From contig NZ_DASUCC010000097.1 of the NCBI RefSeq assembly GCF_035762905.1, positions 262,016 to 326,015 of the forward strand: DNA of 64,000 nt, read 5' to 3'. The stretch is from DASYTH01 sp035762905 (GTDB lineage Bacteria; Actinomycetota; Actinomycetes; Mycobacteriales; Pseudonocardiaceae). A program made the translations under genes and the position numbers. Each line of letters opens with the position of its first letter. The stretch's first letter is position 1. Shown here one piece after another: positions 41,905 to 50,186 of this stretch. Below the pieces are notes generated by a model that saw only the letters and a list, made by a program, of their open reading frames with translations, was not told the DNA's origin and did no database searches.

Positions 41905-42480
41905 TCAGAGGTACTGCCCCGTACCGCGGATGTGCGGGCCGCCCTCCGGAAGATCGCCCGGCCCCAGCCCGCCACTACCCGGCGGCAACCCCCGACGCAT
42001 CTGTTCCAGCTGCACCCGCGCGGCCATCTGCTGAGCGAACAGCGCGGTCTGGATCCCGTGGAACAGCCCCTCCAGCCAGCCGACCAGCTGAGCCTGCGCG
42101 ATCCGCAGCTCGGCGTCTGACGGCGTGCCCTCCTCGGTGAACGGCAGCGACAGCCGCTCCAACTCCTCGCGCAGCTCCGGCGCCAGCCCGTCCTCCAGCT
42201 CGCTGATCGACCGCTTGTGAATCTCCCGCAGCCGGTTGCGGCTCGCGTCGTCCAGCGGTGCGGCCCGGACCTCCTCGAGCAGCTGCTTGATCATCGTGCC
42301 GATCCGCATCACCTTGGCCGGCTGCTCGACCATGTCGCCGACCGACTCGCGGCGCTCCTCATCGTCACCCGGTTCGCTTCCGGGCAGGCGGGTCGCGCCG
42401 AGCGGCGTGCCGTCCGGACCGACCACCACCACGTGCTGCGGCTGCTCGCCGCCGCCGTTGGGCTGGTTCATCTGCTCCAT
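41905..42480 (-). CDS. bpa: Bacterial proteasome activator
   Basis: Forms a 12-subunit ring that docks on the 20S proteasome and lets it degrade unfolded proteins without ATP. The 191 residues show the flexible N-terminus, a four-helix core (about 50-160, with AKVMRIGTMIKQLLEEVR and EEGTPSDAELRIAQAQL), a Gly/Pro-rich tail and the C-terminal GQYL sequence that docks in the proteasome ring. The start is the ATG at 42480; an ATG three codons on is possible. The neighbourhood matches the Rv3780 region of Mycobacterium. Confidence 0.94.
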   Translation of the reverse strand: MEQMNQPNGGGEQPQHVVVVGPDGTPLGATRLPGSEPGDDEERRESVGDMVEQPAKVMRIGTMIKQLLEEVRAAPLDDASRNRLREIHKRSISELEDGLAPELREELERLSLPFTEEGTPSDAELRIAQAQLVGWLEGLFHGIQTALFAQQMAARVQLEQMRRGLPPGSGGLGPGDLPEGGPHIRGTGQYL

Positions 42481-42570
42481 CCTGGCCTCATCGGGTACGT
42501 GCCGAGCGATCTTAAGGTGCGTCCGGACCCAGCGGGCGCGGATTCGCACTGTCACTCTACGGTGTGTTGC

Positions 42571-43770
42571 ATGGCGTTCGACGTCGCTCGGATTCGCGGG
42601 CTGTTTCCCGCGCTGGGGGACGGGTGGATTCACCTGGACGCCGCCGCCGGCATGCAGGTGCCGGAGCAGGTGGCCACCGCGGTCTCCACCGCGCTGCGGG
42701 CGCCGGTCTCCGGGCCCGGCGGCCAGTTTCCGGCCTCGCACCGGGCCGAAGCGATCGTGGACGCCGCCCGGCGGGCCGTTGCCGACCTGGTCGGCGCCGA
42801 TCCGGCCGGGGTGGTGCTCGGCCCCAACGCCGCGGTCCTGCTGCAGCGCCTGGCCGAGGCACTCGGCAGCGGCTGGCTGATCGGTGACGAGGTGGTCGTC
42901 TCCCGGCTGGACCACCCGGCCAACGTGACCCCGTGGTTGCGCGCCGCGCAGCGGGCCGGTGCGACCGTGCGCTGGGCCGAGATCGACATCGAAACCTGCG
43001 AGCTGCCCGCCTGGCAGTACGAGAGCCTGGTCTCGCACCGCACCAAGGCGATCGCGGTCACCGCGGGCTCCGGCACGGTCGGCACCCGGCCGGACCTGAC
43101 CAAGATCACCGAGGTGGCCCGGGCCGGCGGCGCCCTCGTCATCGTGGACGCCTCGGCGGCGGCGCCGTTCGTGCCGCTGGACATCGCGGCGATCCGCGCC
43201 GACGTGATCGCGCTGTCCGCAGGCGCGTGGGGCGGGCCCGCGGTCGGCGCGCTCGCGTTCGCCGACCCCGCCCTGCTGGACCGGCTGCCCTCGGGCGCGC
43301 TGGACCCGAGTGCCACCGGAGCCGGTCGGCTCGAGGTCGGCCTGCACGCCTTCCCGCTGCTCGCCGGGCTGGTGGCGTCGGTGGATTACCTGGCGATGCT
43401 GGACGACGCGGCCACCGGCACCCGGCGGGAACGCGTGCAGACCTCGCTCGGCTCGGCCAAGTCCTATCAGGCCGGGCTGTTGGCCAAGCTGATCACCGAC
43501 CTGCGCGCGCTGCCCGGGGTGACCGTGATCGGCGACGCGATGCGCCGCATCCCGGCGCTCGCGTTCACCGTGGCCGAGGCCAAGGCCAGCTCGGTCAGCA
43601 TGCATCTGGCCGAGCGCGGCATCTGCGCGTACCCCGACGACACCAGGGCCGGGGTGCTGGCCGCGCTCGGCGTCGCCGAGATCGGCGGCGCGGTGCGGAT
43701 CGGGCTCGCCCACTACTCCACCGCGGCCGAGGTCGAGCAGCTCGCCGCCGCGGTCGCCGAGCTCAGCTGA
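42571..43770 (+). CDS. Cysteine-desulfurase-like protein without the PLP lysine
   Basis: A 399-residue fold-type I class V aminotransferase homologue, like mycobacterial Rv3778c. Typical parts are IHLDAAAGMQVP at the N-terminus, VVVSRLDHPANVTPW (the substrate/PLP-ring segment) and the cofactor Asp in LVIVDASAAAPF. The usual SGHKxxGPxG loop reads LSAGAWGGPAVG here (residues 215-226): the PLP-binding Lys is Ala219 and the His before it is Gly218. Ordinary desulfurase activity is therefore unlikely, and the role may be structural or use PLP in another way. It overlaps the convergent oxidoreductase by 8 bp. Confidence 0.88.
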   Translation: MAFDVARIRGLFPALGDGWIHLDAAAGMQVPEQVATAVSTALRAPVSGPGGQFPASHRAEAIVDAARRAVADLVGADPAGVVLGPNAAVLLQRLAEALGSGWLIGDEVVVSRLDHPANVTPWLRAAQRAGATVRWAEIDIETCELPAWQYESLVSHRTKAIAVTAGSGTVGTRPDLTKITEVARAGGALVIVDASAAAPFVPLDIAAIRADVIALSAGAWGGPAVGALAFADPALLDRLPSGALDPSATGAGRLEVGLHAFPLLAGLVASVDYLAMLDDAATGTRRERVQTSLGSAKSYQAGLLAKLITDLRALPGVTVIGDAMRRIPALAFTVAEAKASSVSMHLAERGICAYPDDTRAGVLAALGVAEIGGAVRIGLAHYSTAAEVEQLAAAVAELS

Positions 43771-44743
43771 CCCGCAGCACCACCTTGCCGAACGGGTGCC
43801 CCTGTTCCATCAGGCGGTGCGCGTCGGCCGCTCGCTGTACCGGCAGCACCTCGTGCACCACGGGCCGCACCGCGCCGCTCTCGATCAGTGGCCAGAGATT
43901 CTCGGTGACCGCGGTGGTGATCGCGCCCTTCTCCGGCACCGGCCGGTAACGCAGCCCGGTGGCGGTCACGCTGGCGCACTTGCCGAGCAGAGCGCCGAGG
44001 TTCACCGCACCCTTGGCGCCACCCTGCATCCCGATGACCACCAGCCGGCCGTGCCTGGCCAGCACGTCGACGTTGCGCTCCAGGTAGGCCGCGCCCATGT
44101 TGTCCAGCACCACGTCGGCGCCGCGGCCGTCGGTCGCCTTGCGCACCTCGGCCACGAAGTCCTGGTCCCGGTAGTTGATCAGCAGGTCCGCACCCAGCTC
44201 GGCGCACCGGGCCAGCCGCTCGTCATCGCCCGCGGTGACCGCGACGGTCGCGCCGAGCGCCTTGCCCACCTGGATCGCGTGCGTGCCGATCCCGCCGGCG
44301 CCGCCGTGCACCAGCAGCACCTCGCCCACCCCGAGACGAGCTACCAGCACCAGGTTCGACCAGACGGTGCAGGCGACCTCCGGCAGGCTGCCCGCGGTCA
44401 CCAGGTCCATCGCGGCGGGCACCGGCATCAGTTGGACCGCGGGCACGGTGACCCGTTCGGCGTAACCGCCGCCGGCCAGCAGCGCGCACACCGGCTCGCC
44501 GACCGTCCAGTCCGAAACTTCGGGCCCCAGCGCGGCGATCGTGCCCGAGCACTCCAGCCCGAGCACGTCCGGCGCGCCCGGCGGTGGCGGATAGAACCCC
44601 TGGCGCTGCAACAGGTCCGCCCGGTTCACCGCGCTCGCCGCGACATCGATCAGCACCTCGCCGGGGCCCGGCTCGGGATCGTCCCGTTCGGCCCAGGTCA
44701 GGACGTCGGGTCCGCCCGGCTCGGTCATCGTGATCGCGTGCAT
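43763..44743 (-). CDS. NADPH:quinone oxidoreductase, zinc-free MDR family
   Basis: A 326-residue medium-chain dehydrogenase/reductase without zinc ligands, as in QOR/PIG3-type enzymes. Features are NRADLLQRQGFYPPPPG near residue 40, LGLECSGTIAALG, the NADP-binding VHGGAGGIGTHAIQ (about 145-158) and INYRDQDFV. It reduces quinones or enones with NADPH. The order (desulfurase-like gene then this oxidoreductase, 8-bp overlap) equals Rv3778c-Rv3777 of Mycobacterium. Confidence 0.92.
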   Translation of the reverse strand: MHAITMTEPGGPDVLTWAERDDPEPGPGEVLIDVAASAVNRADLLQRQGFYPPPPGAPDVLGLECSGTIAALGPEVSDWTVGEPVCALLAGGGYAERVTVPAVQLMPVPAAMDLVTAGSLPEVACTVWSNLVLVARLGVGEVLLVHGGAGGIGTHAIQVGKALGATVAVTAGDDERLARCAELGADLLINYRDQDFVAEVRKATDGRGADVVLDNMGAAYLERNVDVLARHGRLVVIGMQGGAKGAVNLGALLGKCASVTATGLRYRPVPEKGAITTAVTENLWPLIESGAVRPVVHEVLPVQRAADAHRLMEQGHPFGKVVLRVS

Positions 44744-44908
44744 GGCCCGACCCTAACGGGACGCATCCGGCACCCGACGAATAACAGTACGAAAGGAGGT
44801 ATTGACCAGGCGCGATTATGTCGAAAGGGTGACCATCGCCGGTTTTGTGGCGATCGGGATCGGGGCGGTCGACCACCGGCAACCGACCCGATATGAAGGG
44901 GAAGCTAC

Positions 44909-46477
44909 ATGCCCTCTCTCACGACCTCACGAAAGTTGGTGGTTGCCGGCCTCGCGGCGGCCGCCGGCCTCGTATTCACAGCAGTACCAGCGTCGGCCCA
45001 GGCGGAGCTGCCGGACGGGCCGGCGCTCGCCAGGAACCTGGCGCGCAAGGTGACGATCAGCCAGATCAACCGGCATCTGATCGCCTTCCAGCGGTTCGCC
45101 GACCGGGTGGGCGGCAACGGCACCCGGGTGGCCAGCAGCCCCGGACACGAGGCGTCGGCCGAATACATCGCGACCAAGCTGGAGACCGCCGGATTCGTCG
45201 TGACCCGGCAGGAGTTCCCCTTCGTCTTCACGCAGACGCTGGCCGAGTCGCTGTCGGTGGCCGGCACGGCCGTGGACATCGACATCATGACCTACAGCCC
45301 GTCCACGCCGGTCGGGGGAATCACCGCTCCGCTCGCGGTGATCCCGTCGGACGGCACCCCGGGCTGTGAGGCGGCGGACTTCCCGGCATCCGTGGCCGGC
45401 AAGATCGTGCTGGTCCAGCGCGGCGCCTGCACGTTCGCCATCAAGCAGGCCAACGCCGCCAACGCCGGCGCGGTCGGCGCGATCATCTACAACAACGCCC
45501 CCGGCCCGCTGGCCGGAACGCTCGGCGACCCGGCCGCTGGCCGGATCCCGACCGGCGGCATCACCACCGCCGCCGGCGAGGCACTGATCGCCCAGGCCGG
45601 CGCGAGCACCACGCTCGAGCTGCGCGCCCTGCGCGAGGACCGGACCTCGTACAACGTGATCGCCGAGACGCAGACCGGCCGGCACGACAACGTGGTGATG
45701 GCCGGAGCGCACCTGGACAGCGTGGTCGACGGACCGGGCATCAACGACAACGGTTCGGGCAGCGCGGCGCTGCTGGAGACGGCGCTGCAGTTGGGCAGCC
45801 GGCCCCGCGTGAACAACGCGGTCCGATTCGCCTGGTGGAGCGCCGAGGAGTTCGGTCTGATCGGCTCCGAGTTCTACGTGACCTCGCTCGACTTCGAGGA
45901 GCAGCTCAACATCGCGCTGTACCTGAACTTCGACATGATCGGCTCGCCGAACGCGGCGCGGTTCGTCTACGACGGCGACAACTCCGACGGCGTCGGCGCC
46001 GGGCCGGGTCCGTTCGGCTCCGCCCAGATCGAAGGTGCCTTCGTCGACTTCCTCACCGCCACCGGCGTTGAGACCGAAGGCACCGACTTCACCGGCCGCT
46101 CCGACTACGGCGAGTTCATCAACCAGGGCATCCCCGCCGGCGGTCTCTTCACCGGCGCCGAAGGCGTCAAGACCGAAGCCCAGGCCGAGAAGTGGGGCGG
46201 CGTCGCCGGCCTCTCCTACGACCCGTGCTACCACCAGGCCTGCGACAACCTCGGCAACCTCGACCGCGTCGCCCTGGACAGCAACGCCGACGCCATGGCC
46301 TGGGTCGCCGCGACCTACGCGATCAGCACCGAGGACATCAACGGCATCCCGCCGGACGCCTCCGCGCGCACGGTCGCCATGTCCAAGGCCACCAACGCCA
46401 AGACCCGCCTAGCCGCAACCATCGCCGCCCTCAACGCCGGCCCCCACGACAACGACCACCACTTCATCACCCAATAA
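44909..46477 (+). CDS. Secreted M28 aminopeptidase with PA domain
   Basis: A 522-residue secreted zinc aminopeptidase like that of Streptomyces griseus. A signal peptide ends near VPASAQA (about residue 31). A PA domain is inserted at about 140-240 (RGACTFAIKQANAANAGA). Metal ligands are in GAHLDSVVDGPGINDNGSG, the SAEEFGLIGS Glu, LNFDMIGSPN and the late CYHQACDNLGN His. The ATG at 44909 has an AAGGGGAAG site; a perfect AAAGGAGGT at 44792-44800 lies further up in the leader. A strong terminator follows 15 bp after the stop. Confidence 0.93.
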   Translation: MPSLTTSRKLVVAGLAAAAGLVFTAVPASAQAELPDGPALARNLARKVTISQINRHLIAFQRFADRVGGNGTRVASSPGHEASAEYIATKLETAGFVVTRQEFPFVFTQTLAESLSVAGTAVDIDIMTYSPSTPVGGITAPLAVIPSDGTPGCEAADFPASVAGKIVLVQRGACTFAIKQANAANAGAVGAIIYNNAPGPLAGTLGDPAAGRIPTGGITTAAGEALIAQAGASTTLELRALREDRTSYNVIAETQTGRHDNVVMAGAHLDSVVDGPGINDNGSGSAALLETALQLGSRPRVNNAVRFAWWSAEEFGLIGSEFYVTSLDFEEQLNIALYLNFDMIGSPNAARFVYDGDNSDGVGAGPGPFGSAQIEGAFVDFLTATGVETEGTDFTGRSDYGEFINQGIPAGGLFTGAEGVKTEAQAEKWGGVAGLSYDPCYHQACDNLGNLDRVALDSNADAMAWVAATYAISTEDINGIPPDASARTVAMSKATNAKTRLAATIAALNAGPHDNDHHFITQ

Positions 46478-46491
46478 CCCCCAACCCCAAC

Positions 46492-46528
46492 GAGAAGGAC
46501 GCCTTCCCCCCAGAAGGCGTCCTTTCTC
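46492..46528 (+). terminator. Intrinsic terminator after the M28 gene
   Basis: AAGGACGCCTT (46495-46505) and AAGGCGTCCTT (46514-46524) form a perfect 11-bp stem with an 8-base loop, followed by TCTC. It lies 15 bp after the stop codon. Confidence 0.85.
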
Positions 46529-46618
46529 ATCTCCGTCCCATCCCCATCCCCACTCCACCGCAACCAACACAACCTCGCGCCACCGTTTCCAGCACCCGAG
46601 CCACCGTCTCCAGTCCGG

Positions 46619-47280
46619 CGAGTTGCCGTTTCGAGCACCCGAGTCGCCATCTCCGACACCCAGCACCACAACTTGCCCAGACGGCGAATGGGGACCACAT
46701 TGGTCGGTCCCCGGCGGCTCCCGTGGGAACCCCAGGCCCCAGCCTTGCCCAGCCCGCGAGTTGCCGTTTCGGGCACCCGTGTCGCCGTCTCCGGTCCCGC
46801 GAGTTGCCGTTTCGGGCACCCGGGGGCCGCCATCTCCGACACCCAGCCCCACAACTTGCCCAGGCGGCCAAAGGTGACCACATTGGTCGGTCCCCGGCCG
46901 TGCCGTGGGCACCCCAGGCCCAGCCTTGCCCTGGCCGCGAGTTGCCGTTTCGGGCACCCGTGTCGCCGTCTCCGGTCCGGCGAGTTGCTGTTCCCGGCAC
47001 CTGAGTTGCCGTCTCGGACACTCCAGGCCCACAAACTTGCCAGGCGGCCAAGGTGACCACATTGGTCAGTCCCCGGCCGCTCCCGTGGAACGTCGGGCCC
47101 AGCCTCGCCAGCCCGCGAGTTGCCGTTCGGGCACCCGGGCCGCCGTCTCCGACACCCAGCACCACAACTTACCCAGGCGGCCAGTGTTGACCACATTGGT
47201 CGGGTTCCCGGCGGCTCCCGTGGGAACCCCGGACCCCAGCCTTGCCCTGCCCGCGAGTTGCCGAACCCGGTAACCGAATC
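46619..47280. repeat. Noncoding higher-order repeat array
   Basis: Seven copies of a CGAGTTGCCGTTTCGGGCAC-like core begin at 46619, 46757, 46800, 46938, 46981, 47116 and 47254. Steps of 138, 43, 138, 43, 135 and 138 bp give a 181-bp compound unit (43 + 138). Within the long spacer an ACCACATTGGTC block recurs at 46694, 46877, 47056 and 47190. Copies differ by small changes. Open frames run through it but the phase changes between copies, so I read it as noncoding. Confidence 0.8.
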
Positions 47281-47344
47281 ACCGATTCCGGCAGCTGTGT
47301 CGCCGATCGGAGCGCGGCCAATCGCCGCTTCCGCGCCCCGAGGC

Positions 47345-48262
47345 TCAGCCCAGGTTGTTGGTGTCGAACGTGTTGCAGGAGTTGGGGTCGCCGCTCTGGA
47401 TGCCGATCCTGAACCAGCGTTCGCGCTGGGCGGAGCTGCCATGGGTGAACTGGCTCTCGTCCACCCGGCCGCCACCGAGCTCACGCTGGATGTAGTCATC
47501 GCCGATCTTGCCCGCGGTGTCCAGGGCACGGGCGATGTCGTTCTCGGTGATGGTCCGGATCAGCGGCTTGCCGCCCTTGTCCACCGGAGTGGTGGTGGCG
47601 TGGTTGGCCCAGACGCCGGCGTAGCAGTCGGCCTGAAGTTCGAGCCGCACGGAGTCAGAGTTGGGGCCGCTGCCCTCGCGGACCCGGTTGGACGTACCGA
47701 GGAGGTTCTGCACGTGGTGGCCGTACTCGTGGGCGAGCACGTAGGCCTCGGCGAAGGTCCCGCCCTGGGTGCCGAAGCGCGAGGTCAGCTCCTGGAAGAA
47801 CGCCAGGTCGATGTACACCTCGGAGTCCCCGGGGCAGTAGAACGGCCCCACGTCCGAGGTGGCGCTGCCGCACGCGGTGTTGACCCCGCCGCGGAAGAAG
47901 TTGGTCGGCGCGGGCTCGTAGGTCAGGTTCGCGCGGGCGAACGAGTCCTCCCAGTAGGCCTGGATCGAGTTGATGATGGCCACGACCGCACAGTCGTGGT
48001 TGGTGTTCGCGTCCTTGCCGGTCTTGCACTCGCTGGCCAGTTCGGTGTTGTTGACCCGCTCGCCGGAAGCCACGTCGCCGGTGCTCAGCGGTACGCCGGC
48101 CCCCACCCCGCCGAACTGGGACAGGACGAAGTAGAGAATCGCGCCGACGATGCCGAGGCCACCGCCACCGAGCGCGACCCGGCTGCCGATGCCCCCACCA
48201 CCTGAGCCGCGGAGGTCCTCCACCTGCGAGGTATCGAGTGAGACGTCTTCGTTGAACTCCAC
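47345..48262 (-). CDS. YpfJ-type neutral zinc metallopeptidase
   Basis: A 305-residue membrane-anchored metallopeptidase. A Gly-rich N-terminus and one transmembrane helix (about residues 32-48) precede an outer catalytic domain with the zinc motif AHEYGHHVQNLLG (about 178-190) and the late LELQADCYAGVWANH, where the Glu/Asp supports the metal. Conserved Cys residues may form disulfides. The start is the GTG at 48262. Substrates are unknown. It is isolated, with the repeat array downstream and a gene-poor stretch upstream. Confidence 0.9.
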   Translation of the reverse strand: MEFNEDVSLDTSQVEDLRGSGGGGIGSRVALGGGGLGIVGAILYFVLSQFGGVGAGVPLSTGDVASGERVNNTELASECKTGKDANTNHDCAVVAIINSIQAYWEDSFARANLTYEPAPTNFFRGGVNTACGSATSDVGPFYCPGDSEVYIDLAFFQELTSRFGTQGGTFAEAYVLAHEYGHHVQNLLGTSNRVREGSGPNSDSVRLELQADCYAGVWANHATTTPVDKGGKPLIRTITENDIARALDTAGKIGDDYIQRELGGGRVDESQFTHGSSAQRERWFRIGIQSGDPNSCNTFDTNNLG

Positions 48263-48305
48263 ATCTGAACCTTAAGGCCTGTCACCCGTTCGTGTGAGTT
48301 CACGC

Positions 48306-48353
48306 AAAAAGCACCTGGGTGTGGCGTGCTCCCATGGCGGCCACACCCAGGTG
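48306..48353 (-). terminator. Strong intrinsic terminator for a minus-strand transcript
   Basis: CACCTGGGTGTGGC (48312-48325) pairs perfectly with GCCACACCCAGGTG (48340-48353): a 14-bp stem with a 14-base loop. On the minus strand it is followed by TTTTT (48306-48310). It lies upstream of the YpfJ gene start, so it must end a transcript from 48354-48840 or insulate that promoter. Confidence 0.8.
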
Positions 48354-48828
48354 TCATAGCGTTACGTAGTGGCTAACGCGGCCGACCGGGCCGGCGTGGA
48401 ACCCCACCAGTGCGTCTGAGACGTCACCCAACGAGGGGCTCAACATCGTCGACGTGCACGACGAGAGATGCGTGGGCGCACACGTGCACTCGTAGACCCG
48501 GCTACCCGCTGTTCGCGATCACGGCTGGTTCGATGGTCTCGCCTCAGCCGCGGGATTGCAGCTCTTCGTCAACCACTACGCCGGTGTTCAGCTCATCCAC
48601 GGCACCACCTGATCCTCTCTCGACGGACCGGCTGCGATCTGGGTGCTCCGGCCGGTGCGCCCGGTTCGCATCGGGCCAGCCGTCGTCATCAAATATGCCC
48701 TGAGCGGAGTCGTGTCACAAGCTTCTCACCGGTCCTGAACTGGTGAAATCCGCTGCCACTGTCCGAAGCGGACATCCGACCGGGCGGCGGCGCGGTGCCC
48801 TGGTCGGGTAATTCGGAGGATCCTGTGA
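48354..48828. other. Gene-poor stretch upstream of the MarR gene
   Basis: I find no convincing gene here. Short minus-strand frames exist: one of 33 codons at 48588-48689 ending VVPWMS, and an overlapping GTG-started one coding DELNTGVVVDEEL. On the plus strand a frame ending near 48490 spells GLNIVDVHDERCVGAHVHS with strong third-position GC but no start. These may be remnants of lost genes. The terminator at 48306-48353 suggests that a minus-strand RNA is made from this stretch. Confidence 0.4.
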
Positions 48829-48842
48829 GTTAACCGCTTAAC
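48829..48842. promoter_or_regulatory. MarR-type operator, probably autoregulatory
   Basis: GTTAACCGCTTAAC is an inverted repeat (GTTAA-4-TTAAC) that ends 8 bp before the GTG start of the MarR gene, the usual place for an autorepression site. Confidence 0.55.
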
Positions 48843-48850
48843 CTTGTGAT

Positions 48851-49324
48851 GTGACCTCTGCGAGCACCGAGCCCCGGTGGCTCGATCCGGCCGAGATGCG
48901 GGCGTGGCGTGCCTACATCCTCGGCACCGAGTTGCTGCGCCAACAGCTGCACCGTGAGTTGCAGGACGCTCACAGCATGACGATCGCCGACTACGAGGTG
49001 CTGGTACAGCTCTCCGAGCGGTCCGACTGGCGGATGCGGATGACCCAGCTCGCCGGCCGGATCGCCTCGTCCAAGAGCCGCCTGTCGCACCAGATCGCCC
49101 GGATGGAGAAGGCCGGCCTGGTGCGCCGGGTCGACTGCGCCGACGACGCCCGCGGGGTCATGGCCGAGCTGACCGACAAGGGCATGGAGCAGCTCCGCGC
49201 CGCAGCCCCCACCCACGTCAACGGGGTCCGCGAGCACCTCGTCGACCTGATCACCCAGGACGAGCAGGAGCTGCTCGCCGCCATCTTCGAACGCGTCCAC
49301 AAACACCTGGACCAACTCAACTGA
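48851..49324 (+). CDS. MarR-family transcriptional regulator
   Basis: A 157-residue winged-helix regulator. The N-terminal helix WRAYILGTELLRQQLHREL leads to the DNA-binding part (about 45-115): MTIADYEVLVQLSE, recognition helix ASSKSRLSHQIARMEKAG and the wing RVDCADDARGVMAEL. C-terminal helices form the dimer. Start at a GTG with no strong ribosome site; an inverted repeat ends 8 bp upstream, so autoregulation is likely. The ligand and targets are unknown; no divergent efflux gene lies next to it. Confidence 0.9.
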   Translation: MTSASTEPRWLDPAEMRAWRAYILGTELLRQQLHRELQDAHSMTIADYEVLVQLSERSDWRMRMTQLAGRIASSKSRLSHQIARMEKAGLVRRVDCADDARGVMAELTDKGMEQLRAAAPTHVNGVREHLVDLITQDEQELLAAIFERVHKHLDQLN

Positions 49325-49349
49325 TCCACTGACTACCCTTGTCCCCCAT

Positions 49350-49434
49350 GGAGGCGTGGCAGAGCGGCCGAATGCACCTGTCTTGAAAACAGGAGACCTT
49401 CACGGGTCCGGGGGTTCAAATCCCTCCGCCTCCG
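49350..49434 (+). tRNA. tRNA-Ser(TGA)
   Basis: An 85-nt cloverleaf with a long variable arm. The acceptor pairs GGAGGCG with CGCCTCC, the discriminator is G, and the anticodon loop CTTGAAA gives anticodon TGA. The T loop is TTCAAAT. CCA is not encoded. Confidence 0.96.
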
Positions 49435-49865
49435 CTTTGGCTGAGCAGCTGAAACGCACGGATCCGCCAGGCCGGCGAATACCGCGCAGTCTCTTCCGCT
49501 CAAGGCGACTAGGTCCAAGTCACGGTCCGTCGACTGTGGATCTGGGGTTTCGTATGCGCGACTTACGAGTCAGTGGCGGCGACGAGGTAGGTTCGGGGCC
49601 ACGGCGCGGGTGCGGGCGGGGGAGGCGGACAGAGCGTCTTTGGATCAGGTCGGAACGCCGGGTCGCGGTCGACGCGCGGGAAACGTGCGATCGGAGCGGG
49701 GTCTGCGCGGAGGTTGGAAGCCACGGTCGAGGCGGCCAGCATCGCCGCGGCGCTCCGGTCACGCGGGGCCGGTAATCCGGAGAGCACGCCCGCGAGCACC
49801 GACAACCGGCGGCGACCTGGACAGCGACGTCGTCGGGACCGCGCGTCTACCGAACGGTCGACGGG
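49435..49865. other. Intergenic stretch downstream of tRNA-Ser
   Basis: About 430 bp without a gene I can support. Open frames occur on both strands but are Arg/Gly-rich without family features. No integrase remnant and no direct repeat of the tRNA 3' end is visible. Confidence 0.5.
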
Positions 49866-50150
49866 TTAGGTCTGGGCTTTTGCCGCTCGGGCGGCGATTC
49901 GGGCGCGCACTTCGGGGCGGCGCAGTGGGGGGACGGTCGTGGGGGGTTGGCGGCGCTCTGGGAGGGCGGCGAGCAGGCGGGTGGTCGCCGCTGTCACCTC
50001 GGCGACCGCGGCCTCGAACACCTCCCGGGTGGCGTCCGAGACCGACTGCACGCCGCTGACCTTGCGGACGTACTGGCGGGCCGCCGCCTCGATCTCCTCG
50101 GCCGTCGCGGCCGGCTCCAGCCCGCGCAGCGTCGTGATGTTTCGGCACAC
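49866..50150 (-). CDS. DUF2277 protein
   Basis: A 94-residue soluble protein opening with MCRNITTLRGLEP, the DUF2277 signature, followed by a helix EEIEAAARQYVRKVSGV. The function of the family is unknown. GTG start at 50150. It lies 36 bp from the DUF2795 gene on the same strand. Confidence 0.88.
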   Translation of the reverse strand: MCRNITTLRGLEPAATAEEIEAAARQYVRKVSGVQSVSDATREVFEAAVAEVTAATTRLLAALPERRQPPTTVPPLRRPEVRARIAARAAKAQT

Positions 50151-50186
50151 GCCGTCAGGGTACGGGGACCGACCGACAACGCGGGA

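Noticed and set aside
46619..47280. CRISPR array
   Set aside because: Repeats are imperfect and spacers are repeated too; spacing alternates between 43 and 138 bp, and no cas genes are present.
46315..47529. A minus-strand frame open through the whole repeat array
   Set aside because: The repeat units are read in changing phases and it overlaps two clear genes in antisense. High GC explains the lack of stops.
48354..48490. Lanthipeptide-like Cys/Thr/Ser-rich minus-strand frame (ECTCAPTHLSSCTST)
   Set aside because: No start codon before the Cys-rich part, no leader peptide and no modifying enzyme nearby.
49333..49518. Minus-strand frame across tRNA-Ser(TGA)
   Set aside because: It is the antisense of the tRNA, a common false gene in databases.
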